Below, in pieces: positions 26,193-37,661 of a DNA stretch of 64,000 nucleotides. Every line of letters begins with the position of its first letter. Positions within the stretch are counted from its first letter, which is position 1. The position numbers and the translations under genes were made by a program. Origin of the DNA: Adiantum capillus-veneris (Eukaryota > Streptophyta > Polypodiopsida > Polypodiales > Pteridaceae); NCBI GenBank assembly GCA_014529385.2, contig CM043958.1, positions 84,539,025-84,603,024 on the forward strand, in the 5' to 3' direction. The notes beneath the pieces were generated by a model. It ran no database searches. It was not told the origin of the DNA and saw only the letters and a list, made by a program, of their open reading frames with translations.

Positions 26193-29100
26193 TTAGATGT
26201 TGTAGGTTTTGTCACTGACTATTCTCTTAGGAAGTCCGTGTAATCTGAAGATCTCTTTGATAAAGAGACGGCTTATGTCTGATGCAATGTAAGTTGTTTT
26301 TACATGTATCAAATGGGATACTTTAGTCAGCATATACACTACCACCATGACGGAGTCGTAACCCCCTTGAACAGCGGGAAGGCATGTTACAAAGTCCATG
26401 CTAATGAGTTCCCACTTCATTTGAGGAATGTCCAAAGGTTGAAGTTTCTGTGGCATCATTACTCATTCAACCTTAATCCTTTGACAGGAAAGACATTGTC
26501 TAATGTAGCGAAAGATATCTCCTTTCATTCCTGGCCAGAAATAGCTTTTCCTTATGGCATTAAGGGTCCTTGCATAAGCAGGATGGCCGGCAACTGGAGC
26601 GTTGTGTCCTTCATAAAGGATTAACTCCTTTAATGTTGGATTCTTAGGAATGTAAATCCGATACTTATAATAGAGAAGCCCATCCTGAAGTGAATAATCC
26701 TTGATTTTGTCTTTCTCTTTCTCTTTTAGGTCCTGCTGATTGATAACCTGTAGAGGTTTTTGATAATCCTTATCTTATAGAAAAGCTTCCTGAACCTTGT
26801 TTAGGATTAGATTGTCGACTGTGGAAATAGCCCCAAGAAAAACCTTACGGCTAAGAGCGTTAGCAACCACATTCTCTTTCCCTGGTTTATATTTTATTTC
26901 AAAGTCATATTCCTGTAGGATTTTTATCCATCTTCTCTGCCTCATGTTGAGTGTTGCTTGTGAGAAAATCCATTTTGAACTCTGATGATCGGTGATTAAC
27001 TGGAACTTTTTCCCTAGAAGATAGTGCCTCCAGAGTTTTAGAGCATGGATGACAGCTATGAGTTCCAGATCATGAGTTGGATAATTCAGCTCGTGGATTC
27101 TTAATTTTCGAGAAGTAAAGGCGACTAGTCTGCCTTCTTGGTTTAAGACTCCTCTATAGCAAGACCGCTGGCATCTGTTACTACTTCAAACTCTTGAGTG
27201 AAGTCAGGAAGTTTGAGTACAGGGGCTGATGTGAGATTTTTTTTTAGTTTGATGAAACAATCCTCCTGTTCTTTTCCCCATGTAAGTTTGACTGTCTTTG
27301 TAAGTAGCTGCGTTAAGGGTGCGTCGATAACTACATAATCTTTGACGAAGATTCTATACCATCCTGTAATGCCTAAAAATCCTCGAATCTCATTGACTGT
27401 TTTGGGTTGTGGCCAGTCTATTATATCTTTAATCTTTGCGGGACTACTGAAAATCCTTCAGGGTTTATTATAAAACCAAAAAAACTAACTTCGGACGTGA
27501 AAAACACACATTTACTCATCTTGGCATATAACCGATGTTAACGTAGAAGATAAAGTACTTTACGTACATGGCCTTCATGCTCTTTTTCATCCTTGGAATA
27601 TACCAGGATATCGTCAAAAAACACCAACACAAAATCATCCAGATATTCTCTGAATATATCCTACACGAGACGATTAAAAGTAGCTAGAGCATTCGTAAGA
27701 CCAAAAGGCATCACGATGAACTCATAATGCCCATACCGGGTGTTGAAAGCAGTTTTGTAAATATCTGCCTCCTTAATCCGGATTTGATGGTAACCTGATC
27801 TGAGATCAATTTTTGTGAATACCTTGGCTCCATGTAATCTATCAAGCAATTTCATCGATGCGAGGAATAGGGTACTTATTCTTTACTGATACCTGGTTAA
27901 GCCCCCTATAATCGATGCAGAGATGTAAAGATCCATCCTTCTTCTTTTGGAATAGAACATGTGCTCCCCAAGTTGAAATGCTTGGTCTTATGAATCCCTA
28001 TTCAATAAGTTGACGAAGCTGTTCTTTTAATTCAATAGCTTCAGGGAGGGACATTTTGTAGGGTCTCTTTGAAATTGGTTCACTACCTGGAAAGGTGTCT
28101 ATTTCGTGGTCTATATCCCTTGGAGGAGGTAAATTTGAGAGATCTTCCAGAAATATATCTGGAAATTCCTTAAGCCATTCTAGAGTTGTGTTTTCCCTTG
28201 AATCATCTGCCTTATTAAGTTTTACTACAAAGATCTGTTGCCCTTTGCGTAACCCCTTCAGAAGTCGACTAGCCTTAACTAAATGAGCCTTAGGCTTTCC
28301 GTTTGATCCTTAAACTAATGTTTCTTCACCTAAGTGTTTTTTGAAGGTTAAGTTCCCTTGAGCACAGTGAATTTGGGCTTGATTTTTTATTAACCAATCC
28401 ATTCCTAGAATACCATCATAGATTCCTACTGGTAGAGTCCGAAAGTAAGATGAAGCCAGGTTTCCCCCTAGTTCAAACTCAACTTCCCCAGTTGTAAATT
28501 GAGATAGAACCTCTTTTCCATTTGCTACTTCTACCACTAATTTCTTGGTGGGATATTGGTTCAATTTAAGTTTCCTTAAACATTTAGGGGAGAGAAAAGA
28601 GTGTGTGCTGCCACAATCTATAAGTAGTTCAAATTTTTCACCTTCTCTGTTTGCAGTGGTTGGATGACAGCATATCGTTGCCGAGCTCCAGGGTTATCAA
28701 TGGCGGCAAAAAGAGTAGCTCTTTCATCTTCCTCATCCAGCAAGGTAGGCTCTCCTACTGCAGCATAAGCTATGGCTCCTCTACCTCTTCCTCTGCCTTG
28801 TCCTCTATTTCCTCTACCTCTTTGATTATTTCCTTGTCCTATCTGAGTCTAAGAAGTGGTTCCGGTAGCAATTGGGGGATTTTTCCCCTCAGGGCATTGA
28901 CTCCTATAGTGTCCCATTCTATTGCATCCATAGCATCTCATGTTTGAGAAAGTCTGCTCTATAGTGGCTGCAGCTGACACTGCCCTTTGTTGGTTTCCTT
29001 GGTTATAATTTACCCTTGATCTTCCTCTAAAGTTATTGTAGTTGTAACAGCTCCTGTCAAGGGGGTTTCCTTCAGCTGCAAGTGGTTTAGCTCTTAGAAG

Positions 29101-29540
29101 AGCATCTTGAATAGAGATGGGTCTCATAGCTTCCAGGAGGGTACTTAAAAGTTTGTTTAGTCCCTGGCAGAAACGAGCAATCTGTTGTTCCATAGTCATT
29201 GGTGGTGCGTAACGTCGTAAAGACATATATTTGGTGTAGTACTCTTCCAAAGTAAGCCCTAACTATTTGATGGCAAAGAATTCATTCATTTTAATAGCTT
29301 GGTGAGCTGGAGGAAGATATCTTTCTTTCACTGCCTGCTTCATTCTTTCCCAGGAGGGACTAATGGAAGGGTTATCCCTACAATATTGTTTCCACCAGAG
29401 TTTGGCATCTCTGGTGAGTCGAAACATTCCTAACAATGCCTAATTTTTCGAAGCAATTCCTGCTTCCAAGAAATAATCATCCATGGCGTCGAGCTAGGCT
29501 TCGGCGTCATGTCTAAGTTGGTTCCTTCTCTCTTGAAAGT
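26193..29540 (-). pseudogene. Gypsy-B gag-pol, disrupted
   Basis: Minus-strand order is gag (about 29540-28800), protease, RT, RNase H, integrase, i.e. Ty3-gypsy order. Gag contains EEYYTKYMSLRRYAPP and a CCHC knuckle CYGCNRMGHYRSQC. Protease has LIDCGSTHSF, with C where S or T is usual in the D-S/T-G site, and ILGMDWL. RT contains [22 protein letters not shown] and the catalytic [12 protein letters not shown]. RNase H has HDLELIAVIHALKLWR, and the linker NVVANALSR precedes the integrase zinc region. The integrase core stops after GLPKRIVSD at about 26215, where unrelated coiled-coil sequence begins. Several stops and frameshifts interrupt the reading. Confidence 0.93.
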
Positions 29541-29793
29541 TGGGAGTTGAACTTGTTTTAACAGTAGTTTCTTTTCCTGGGTGGGAGTATAGAGACTTTT
29601 TGCATTTCCCTGGGTTTGTAATTAATGAAAATCTTTTAGTGATTTCACTACTTTTGTTTTGTCATGCAAGTTTTCTAATCTATACACTTTTTAAAACAAT
29701 GAAAACAGAATCTGACAATCATTATCACCATCTTACTTAAACTACATAAGCATGTCATAAAACCATGGTTTATACAAAGGTTAATACAACACT

Positions 29794-29859
29794 GACTCAT
29801 ACTATGTACAAGATGGACTCATACTATGTACAAGATGGAATCATACTATATACAATGTA
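29794..29859. repeat. 22-bp tandem repeat, three units
   Basis: GACTCATACTATGTACAAGATG-type units start at 29794, 29816 and 29838. The first two are identical and the third is diverged. Confidence 0.9.
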
Positions 29860-29866
29860 TAATTCT

Positions 29867-30376
29867 CTAGATCAACATCCTCCTCACTACTGGTGGGTCT
29901 GACAGGGGATTAAAAAATATGACATTTTTTGGTCCCCTAAATTTTGGGCCTACCCTCATGGACCTGATCCTACCTGGGTATATTACTTTGTCTACCTGAT
30001 CATATACCCACTGATTTTGTGACACTTCTACCCCATCTATAATAATGGTATGATCTGGATCTTCAGTCCCACTGAAAAAGAAAACTTCGATGGTCCGAAG
30101 TGTTTCTGCCCACTTGAGTCTTTTCAGAATGAGTGTCAACCCTTCTAACTGTCCCGCATAAATCAAGAAAATTTCGCCAAACTGTGACCAACTAATTCCC
30201 CATGTAGGAGGAGGGGAAAACATTACATCTAATAATTGCATGATGCTCTTGCAAAGTACAAAGTTATTGGAGCTGCAAGCATCCTCGAACATGATGTTGA
30301 AAATCACAAACTTTTGGTAAGCTTGGCGGATATTTTCCTGTATTGATAGGGAAATTCTCATTTCACAATATACCAT
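29867..30376 (-). CDS. 169-residue ORF between PBS and gag of Gypsy-B
   Basis: An uninterrupted ORF from ATG at 30376 that ends near 29867. It starts 76 bp downstream of the primer-binding site and lies upstream of gag on the same strand. It contains PPPTWGISWSQFGEIF, LKRLKWAETLRTIEVFFF and GTEDPDHTIIIDG. No nucleic-acid or protease motif is visible. It is unusual that this ORF is intact while gag-pol is broken. Tat/Ogre-type gypsy elements are known to carry an extra ORF upstream of gag; this could be such an ORF1, or a gene fragment picked up by the element. Function unknown. Confidence 0.5.
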   Translation of the reverse strand: MVYCEMRISLSIQENIRQAYQKFVIFNIMFEDACSSNNFVLCKSIMQLLDVMFSPPPTWGISWSQFGEIFLIYAGQLEGLTLILKRLKWAETLRTIEVFFFSGTEDPDHTIIIDGVEVSQNQWVYDQVDKVIYPGRIRSMRVGPKFRGPKNVIFFNPLSDPPVVRRMLI

Positions 30377-30451
30377 AATTAAAAATGCAATATAGCTTGT
30401 GCCTATTTTTTCAACTTTTACCCTCCTTAGGTCAGGACCTTATTAAACCAT

Positions 30452-30463
30452 GCTCTGATACCA
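30452..30463 (-). other. tRNA-iMet primer-binding site of Gypsy-B
   Basis: On the minus strand TGGTATCAGAGC, preceded by ATCTTATAAG. It marks the inner border of the 5' LTR. Confidence 0.85.
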
Positions 30464-31500
30464 CTTATAAGATCCCCAATCCCGCCGACACCAAAAACGG
30501 GATGGTATCATTGACAGCTCTCTAGGCCTACTAAAGTCAGAGTCCTTAAACAAGAAAAATTCCAGGGAATTCACCCTTACCATCGACAATGGTTTAGGTT
30601 TATAGCCCTAGAAAGAGACCTAGTCCTATCTCGCAGTGGAAACGGGACCATTAAAAAAAAAATTCCGGCCCTATAACTTCATCATTCAGATTATGGTTTC
30701 CTTAGCCAACACTTTTTTCCCCCTAACATATGTGAGGGCACAGCCGTTGGTGGATTCCTCTTCCAAGTGAAGAAATTCTAAACGTTTTAGCGTGCGAGAA
30801 TGGATAGTTACCTGACTAATCAGGTCCATCCGTCCATGATTGACAACCTTAATCCCCACTTACCACCCCGCACTCACACATGATTTCTGTGTTGTTTAAT
30901 TACTACCACATTCTTTTCACAATTAAAACAATGATTCCTTTTAACTTTCACAACTGCATTTTATTAAGACAACATTTGAAAACAGTATTGAAGACATTCT
31001 TTCAGCAAACAAACATCTTTATACTTAAGACAAGGTACTGTCATTCTTAAGTATCTCTGACTAGTACTGGCTTGTCTCAAGACCACTTGTACAAGGGTGA
31101 AAAAACGACACCCATTCCTTATTTATAAAAACCGGGGTGGTAAAAGCCATCACCCAAAGTCCGGGCGCCCATACGCCAATCGGCTGCCCATACAATCGGA
31201 CGGTTCCTCTAGGATAAACTTGAAAGTACTATCCACAAACATAAACAAGCACGGGGTAAAGACTCCACACGTGCTGAAGTAACCGACTCTTCCATGATGG
31301 TATCTCCATCATTACTCATTACTTGGAGTAAAATATTTCCAAAGAATCAGAGGTGTCTTGAGAGAAGCTGTCTTAAGGACGGTCAAACATTTCTTTTCTA
31401 GGTCAACCAGTCATAACCCAATCATTTCTTTCCTATTTACAATCATTGCTCGTTGGTTTCGTGGAAGTTACCTTTCGTTTACAGCCAGTTTATCCTTCCT
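30464..31500 (-). mobile_element. Putative 5' LTR of Gypsy-B
   Basis: Sequence to the right of the PBS should be LTR, reading toward the PBS on the minus strand. A TATA-like GGTTTTTATAAATAAGG (minus, about 31117-31133) could be its promoter. The inner end lacks the usual CA, so it is mutated or the spacer is longer. The outer boundary is not fixed. No second LTR copy is present, because the 3' end of the element is lost. Confidence 0.45.
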
Positions 31501-31523
31501 AACCTTACGTATGCAATGTTAAC

Positions 31524-31733
31524 TTAAAAATGAACTTTAAAAGATTTTAAGTGAACAAAATAAAAATCCACCTGGGACTGCTCGTCCATATGGTGTGGGG
31601 TGGGAGCCCGTAGACTTTCCTCCGTTGGCCTATGGCTAGGCCCAGCCTCATGGTCATTAGTGGCTTTGTTTCTTTTGTTGCTAACATCCTCTTCCTCGGT
31701 AAGAGGATTTCCCCTGGTTCTCTTTGGAGCCAT
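31524..31733 (-). CDS. Short ORF resembling a gag N-terminus
   Basis: The 69-residue ORF starts MAPKRTRGNPLTEEEDVS and is basic then acidic, a pattern seen at the start of many gypsy gag proteins. It ends just before the presumed LTR of Gypsy-B, so it may be a gag start cut by that insertion. Host origin cannot be excluded. The leader upstream is the AT-rich region to 33340. Confidence 0.3.
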   Translation of the reverse strand: MAPKRTRGNPLTEEEDVSNKRNKATNDHEAGPSHRPTEESLRAPTPHHMDEQSQVDFYFVHLKSFKVHF

Positions 31734-31759
31734 GTCGGCAGCCTTATAAAAAGACTTAA

Positions 31760-33340
31760 TCGATTAGAAGTTTAATTGAATAATATTCTTTTTCTTTTTT
31801 TACCCAAAAATAAGGTTTTTTGGAGTAAGTAGGTATCTTTAATAGTCAATTTGATGAGATATTCCTCCTGTAACTTATTTATGCTATAAGTAATTTTCCA
31901 TAATTACCATTTAATTTGGGAAGCTCTTTAACTAGATTTATCCTTAGTCTATATTCCATTTTAGTCTTAGTAAATTATAAATTTCTATTGGCTAATGGAT
32001 TACTCACCCTAAATTGTAATTGAATATGTTCTATCTTTAGGAATTTTCATAAATTTGATTTATAACCTTTTCCTCCTATACTTATGGTCTAATTTAGGCA
32101 GAATTTTACTGATAGTAATTTGTTATACCAACCATTTATATAGAGGTAATTTTTCCCACCCTTGAATAGTGATTTTGAACCTCAGGTATTTATTTGATAA
32201 TTAGATAACTTCATTTACTAATTTTCTTTCTCTATTTTATACGCAAAATCGGTAACTTTTATTGAAGATAAATACCTAAACTATGTATCCAAAATTGGGA
32301 TATTTATCACAAATTTCCCAAGGTGTGTTCTACCTTTGATATTTATATCAACGATTTTTGGATTGATTTACTATATTTACTCTTTTATTTTTTTCTAAAA
32401 ATATTATACTTTTTCTAGGATAATTAGGTAAACTAAGTATCTTAAAGTAACATAATTATCACGGGTTTCCTAACATGTAATTAACCTCTGATAAATAACT
32501 GAAAGATATTTGAATCAATTTGATAATTTTTCCCTTTTAATTTGTCCTAAAAATAAAGTAATTTTGCTAAAATAATTAAGTAAATTAATTATCTGAGCTT
32601 GATATAATTAGCACAGATTTCTTAACATGTAATTAAGCTCTAATAAATAACTCAAAGCAATTTGAATCGATTTGATAATTTCCCTTGTTTAATTTGGCAT
32701 AAAAATAGAGTAATTTTGCCAAAGTAATTATGTCAATTAATTATCTGAGCTTGAAATAATTATCACGAGTTTCCTAACATGTAACTGACCTCTGAAAAAT
32801 AACTCAAAGTAATTGGAATCCATTTACTAATGTTCCTCGTTTATTTTGTCCTAAAAATATAGTTATTTTTCTAAAGTAATTAGGTAAATTATTATCTGAG
32901 CTTGATATAATTATCATGGGTTTTTTAACATAAAATTAACCTTTAATAAATAACTCAATAACTCAAATCAATGTAATTTTGCCTAATTAAGTATGAAAAT
33001 TACTCAAAAAACTATAAGATAATTTTCATAGCTTAATGTCTGTCTAATTCAGCTCTGATAATTACCTCAACTTAATCTAAAATTAATTAATATATTTCTC
33101 ATTAATTTATGGTTAATTTGAATAATTTCAGCTCTAATATGATAGGATAATTAATTAGCTTAATATTCTCAAGCTTAATTACAACAATCAAGATAGAATA
33201 TTTAATTAAGATAGGATTTATGAGTATACATAGGCTTAAATCTTAATTTATTAAGAAAATAGATTAATCTAGCCTTGTTAATTAAGAAGGATTATGCTAA
33301 TTATCGTTTAAATTAATCAACTAGAGCTTAATCTCTAGTG
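31760..33340. other. Strongly AT-rich region without genes
   Basis: Dominated by A/T, with many TAATTA and TTAATT phrases and no ORF above background. It contains the 152-bp tandem array described separately. It could be an intron or leader of the transcript suggested by the TATA box at 33420-33429 (minus), or a matrix-attachment-like spacer. Confidence 0.5.
32260..32975. repeat. About 152-bp AT-rich tandem repeat, 4-5 units
   Basis: The phrase CCTAACATGTAA or a variant recurs with TAACAT at 32471, 32623, 32775 and 32936. Spacing is 152, 152 and 161 bp. An older, more diverged unit precedes them near 32316. Each unit also carries TAATTAGGTAAATTA and TTATCTGAGCTTGATATAA-type blocks. Confidence 0.8.
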
Positions 33341-33419
33341 ATTTATGCGTAGCAGTCTCTCTAGATGAGAGAGAGTGTGTTAAGGCTCCGAGTTTAAATT
33401 TTTATGAAGTGAAGGGGAT

Positions 33420-33429
33420 CTTTTTATAG
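33420..33429 (-). promoter_or_regulatory. Candidate TATA box on the minus strand
   Basis: On the minus strand CTATAAAAAG lies about 30 bp upstream of CACTTCATAAAA and a pyrimidine-rich leader. Transcription would run leftward into the AT-rich region and the ORF at 31524-31733. Sequence evidence only. The rest of 33341-33929 holds no other recognisable feature. Confidence 0.3.
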
Positions 33430-33929
33430 TTTTTCTGGGGCCCGGGCAGTTCTTGGCAGATTTTGACACCCCAAGCAAGCCCCCAGCTTGAAGACGGCGC
33501 CAACTGCTGCTAAATCAGTCTCTGGCAGGTTCCCCCCAGCTCCACAGTGCCCCCATATCTTCCAGAATCGATTTTGGTTGATTTTGCTGATTTTTAATGA
33601 TGAAAATTGGAATATGAGTTAATTCTAGAACCTTAGGATAAGAAAGTCTTTGTTAAGAATTATTACTGAAACCATCCAGTTTTTATTAACTAATTGAATT
33701 GCTATTGTAACCTTCCAGGGCTTGTAACTTTTCCATTTTTAATCGGATTCTGATTCTGGAAATTACTAACCGTAGTAAAGCTCTGCTTATGATTCCAAAA
33801 ATACCAATATCAGCCATGATTGAATCCTTCAACAGTGGTTTTCAAGTTAATTTTACAAGCTTTGTACAATTTTTAAGGTTTCGGAAACTGGAAATCTTAC
33901 AATCATAAACCTCCTTGGGTATCTTATAC

Positions 33930-34804
33930 CTTTGGCTTCTTCTTCTCTTGGTCTTTTGAGAGGAAATTTAAGTATTCTTTTAGCCATCAGAGAAGTTATG
34001 TTTCTTTTTCTTAGCCTGGGCTCTAGTGATCACCTTGATTGGAACAATAGATTCACTCTCCGATGAGCTACTAGGCATCATGTGGACTACATTCACTACT
34101 ACCTTACCCTTGTTTAATGGGTTTTTTGAACAATCTTCAAGGAAGTGTCTTCCCTTTTTGCAAGATTGTGTACAAAAAGCTTCAACTGGCTTAATATTCT
34201 TGTCAGGCTATGGACATTCATTTTTCCAATAATCATCTGCATCACAGTTATGGTAGTTTCCAGTCCTTGTCTTAATCATGGGTCTTAATATTGTATCTCT
34301 CAAATTCTAAAGTCAGTGGACCTTCTTTTGCTGCCATATCCGGAATGAATGTATTTATCTCTAATCCCCATTTGTCTACCATGTCAAGATTTCCAACTTT
34401 TAAATATTATGTCCCGTATTTATCCATATTTACCCTTGGTTATCTGCCCTTATTTTGTCTTCAAACTCTATGTCATGGCCATCAATGCGAGTGGCATACT
34501 CTTCATTAGGATCCAGGTAAACCTAAGCTCCACGGTTATTAGTCTTATAAAATGTGAGTATGTGCTTATATCGCACTGTCGTTCCGGTTCGTGATTGAGT
34601 CGAATAGGAAGACATTTCAGATGTTAAGTTTGAAAAAGTGTATGAGACTTCTTCAAAAATGGTGTCCAAGTGATCGTTTTGATTCACACTTTCTTTGGTG
34701 GATACTCTACTAGCGGTCTCTCCAAATATGCCTTGATCTGCTAGTATACGACTAGATCTAAGGTTCATATAGACTTGTGAAACCCTGGACATAGTACTTA
34801 CCAT
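33930..34804 (-). pseudogene. Gypsy gag C-terminal fragment with two zinc-knuckle-like motifs
   Basis: On the minus strand the sequence reads NYHNCDADDYWKNECP followed, about 15 residues later, by FCTQSCKKGRHFLEDCSKNP. These resemble tandem cysteine-histidine knuckles, although the second has R where the metal-binding G-H is usual. Downstream comes a serine-rich block and ITRAQAKKKK. Upstream, 34523-34804 is open and protein-like (RSSRILADQGIFGETA). Stops separate the pieces. It is gag-only debris. Confidence 0.6.
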
Positions 34805-35049
34805 CGGATTGACTAGTTATCCGTTTCTTCCACTTGGCTTGAATGCAACTCCTATCAAGCTTTCAATTCCTTACCTACAACCTGATTCTTGTATTAGTTT
34901 TAATCAAGTTAGCTATTCTTTCACAAAGATTGTACAATTCTTGCTAGCTATTATGACTTGTCTATGTATATCACTTCAATCTGAGCTAAGTGAGTCAGCA
35001 ATTGAAGCTTTTAGATTCTACCCTTGCAAAAAGCCAAAGGACTAATTGC

Positions 35050-36208
35050 AACTCAAAAACTGAGTGAACATGCACTAATTTGGATCCGATTGAACCCAAA
35101 ATTGACCAATGGTCTTGTATTATGTTCTTCTAACATTGTACAAACTCAATAGGCTAAAATAATGTCTCTAGGTCTCAGCAGTAAATAATCACGATTATTT
35201 ACTTTCCTCAATTTTTACACTTTTTAGGCTTGTTTGGCTAGGTAATCACCGTGTTGTGGTCTCTAGACAAGTTTCATTGAGTTTGAACAAAATTTATCCA
35301 AGTTATCAACTGTTTTGTGTCCGCAGACTCAATTTTGGAGAATTTGGCTTAAGTCTCTCTTTTGTGATCCAAATTTCACCAAATTGGATTTGTGGAGTCT
35401 ACTTGATATTCTTGGGCTTGTGATACACTCAAATGTGCAAAAATAATCAATTCTATAGCAGATGTAAATAATCGCGATTATTTACTCCTGAATTTTTTTG
35501 CAACTTTTTGTCAAATTGTTGATACACACTGGTTAAGCAACTCACCTTAAGCTCCCTAGCCCAGTTTCACCAAGTTTGGATAATCCATGTTCAATTGGTC
35601 AACAATTTTGAGGTTGTAGATTGACTTTACAAATCTAGCCACAATTTTCACTTCAATGATCCAAATCTTACCAAATTTGATTTGCGTGCTCAATATAACA
35701 TGATTAAAGTGGTGGTATGCTGGGTTGGTCAAAAATTTGAGAAATAGGACAAAAGTAAATAATTGCGATTATTTACTTCTGACAAATGTTTGTATCTTTT
35801 TGGTCAACAGAGTATGTACACATGTTTAACACTTCAATATAAGCCTCTGAGTCAAGTTTCACCAAGTTTGAGCAAGATTTACCAAGTCACACTCAAGTTC
35901 TCGACAATCAGTACAGATTTCAGTTTTTATCAAGGTTTTGGTCAGTTTAGTAATCCAAAGTCTATGAGCCTCTACAAAAGATGTTTGCAATCATGAATAG
36001 AGTCTCTGGTATCAACCTTTGTCAATTTTGAGCTAAAAGAAAATAATCACGATTATCTACTTTTGGCCTAAAATGAACACTTTTTTCACTTTTTTCAATG
36101 GACAGTCTTTTTTCACTTTTTTCAATAAACAATCTTTTTATGACCTATTCTAAGCCTTTGAGTCAAGTCAAAACTTAATTTGGCCTAAAATCTCAAGAAA
36201 AAAGTAAC
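35050..36208. repeat. About 285-bp tandem repeat with palindromic core, array 1
   Basis: Four units, marked by the palindrome TAAATAATCGCGATTATTTA or close variants at 35182, 35465, 35756 and 36040, which are 283, 291 and 284 bp apart. Each unit also has a TTTCACCAAGTTTG block about 120 bp after the core and a TTGGTCAA phrase. The spacer sequence is diverged while the core is conserved. Diverged units of the same family recur at 41331-41990. Confidence 0.88.
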
Positions 36209-36657
36209 ATTAAGCAAAATTTGGACTCACAAAGGGGCCCTTTAAGGAGTTTGACTTTACCTCTCTCTACCAAAACGGACGCATGGATAAATTTTTGCAA
36301 ACAAACTCCAAAGTTGGCGGAGGTTTGGCAGTTAGAATGCCCTCTTCAAGCTCTATCTACTGATATATAGCACGCCATGAGATTCCTCATATTTTAGAAG
36401 ATTCTTTTTTGATTCACTTAGATTCCGACAGAGTTGTCACATCATAGGCAAATCAAAAAAAGAATCTTCTAAAATATGAGGAATCTCATGGCGTGCTATA
36501 TATCAGTAGATAGAGCTTGAAGAGGACATTCTAACTGTCAAACCTCCGCCAACTTTGGAGTTTGTTTGCAAAAATTTATCCATGCGTCTGTTTTGGTAGA
36601 GAGAGGTAAAGTCAAACTCCTTAAAGGGCCCCTTTGTGAGTCCAAATTTTGCCTAAT
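36209..36657. repeat. Foldback: two ~206-bp inverted arms around a 36-bp loop
   Basis: Left arm 36209-36414 and right arm 36451-36657 are inverted copies. They differ by only four substitutions, all transitions, and one T-run indel, so arm identity is about 98%. The loop is 36415-36450. A transcript from either strand would form a hairpin of about 200 bp. No TSD is obvious at the ends (GTAAC left, GATAAT right). No ORF spans it. Confidence 0.95.
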
Positions 36658-37660
36658 GATAATATGAGTTTTTGCAAACTCTTGAAAATTTACCTCGAAT
36701 GTATCCTTAAGCTTACCCACTAGTTCATACAACTTTTAGAGCATAATCTTCAGCTGAATTCAGTGATTGATAGTCTTTGGTGCCGTTTCAAGCCGTAAAC
36801 ATGAAATTCTCCAACTTCACATAAACAACTCACAATTGATTCTTCTGGAGTGAGCAATGTTTTGAGATCCCACCTCGGATTCTACTTACCCTACTCCTAT
36901 GTTCTACTGCAATGGGGTTGTGGAAAGTGTCTACAAACACTTGTTTTCTTGTTTTTTATGGTTTTCTGAGCCTTCATATTAGGACTTGTCTCGTCCATCA
37001 ATCATTCTCAAAACCCTAATCTAATCGTACAATCCTACAATCCTACAAGGTGCTTAGCAAGTACAACCTACTTCCAAGCTACGGATTACCCATGAAATGT
37101 TTATGTCAATGCGTAGAGCTCTTACCTGTGGTTGCAACGCAACAGACGGCACTGCAATGTGACAACCAGAAAGGGAGTAGGAAGCGCAAGAAGGAGAGAA
37201 GCGAGCATTGCTAGCTCATGTTGTGTTTCTAATATCCAAAACTTGAAAATAATTTACAAAAAATGGCCTTTATACCTTAGCCAAGGTTTCTTTGCTAAAA
37301 AACTATTAATTTGGGAGCTCTAACTAAAGGTAAGTTGATACAATCTGGAAGCTTATAGCCCCGGCTCATTGATTACACTATTCATCTAGAAATAGGAGTT
37401 ACAACATTCTCGATTTATCAAAAGAATACGTGTTTTTATAATAAAAGCTCCCGAAAAATGTTATCTGAGTTAGCTTGCTGCTAACAATTGAATTTGCTAA
37501 GAATCACCACGATGTATCCAATTGAGAATCGTGAAGTGTTAAATCGAGTGAGAATTACCATGATGTATGAGGTAGATGAATCATGTTAGCATAGGAGTGC
37601 ACCATGAAATGAACACATGAACCAAAACCACATCAAGCCTTTGTAAAACCTCAAGTTTGA
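36658..37660. other. No recognisable feature
   Basis: No domain or RNA gene is recognised. The final part (about 37320-37660) may be the 3' untranslated part of the LTR element at 37662-38013. An open stretch at 37132-37323 (+) gives no motif. Confidence 0.45.
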
Positions 37661-37661
37661 C

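Noticed and set aside
35182-36060. Regularly spaced palindromes considered as a CRISPR array
   Set aside because: Spacing of about 285 bp with related spacers, and a plant nuclear context, fit tandem duplication and not CRISPR.
36209-36657. Calling the foldback a MIRNA gene
   Set aside because: Arms are far longer and more perfect than a plant miRNA precursor; siRNA-producing inverted repeat is the more likely product.
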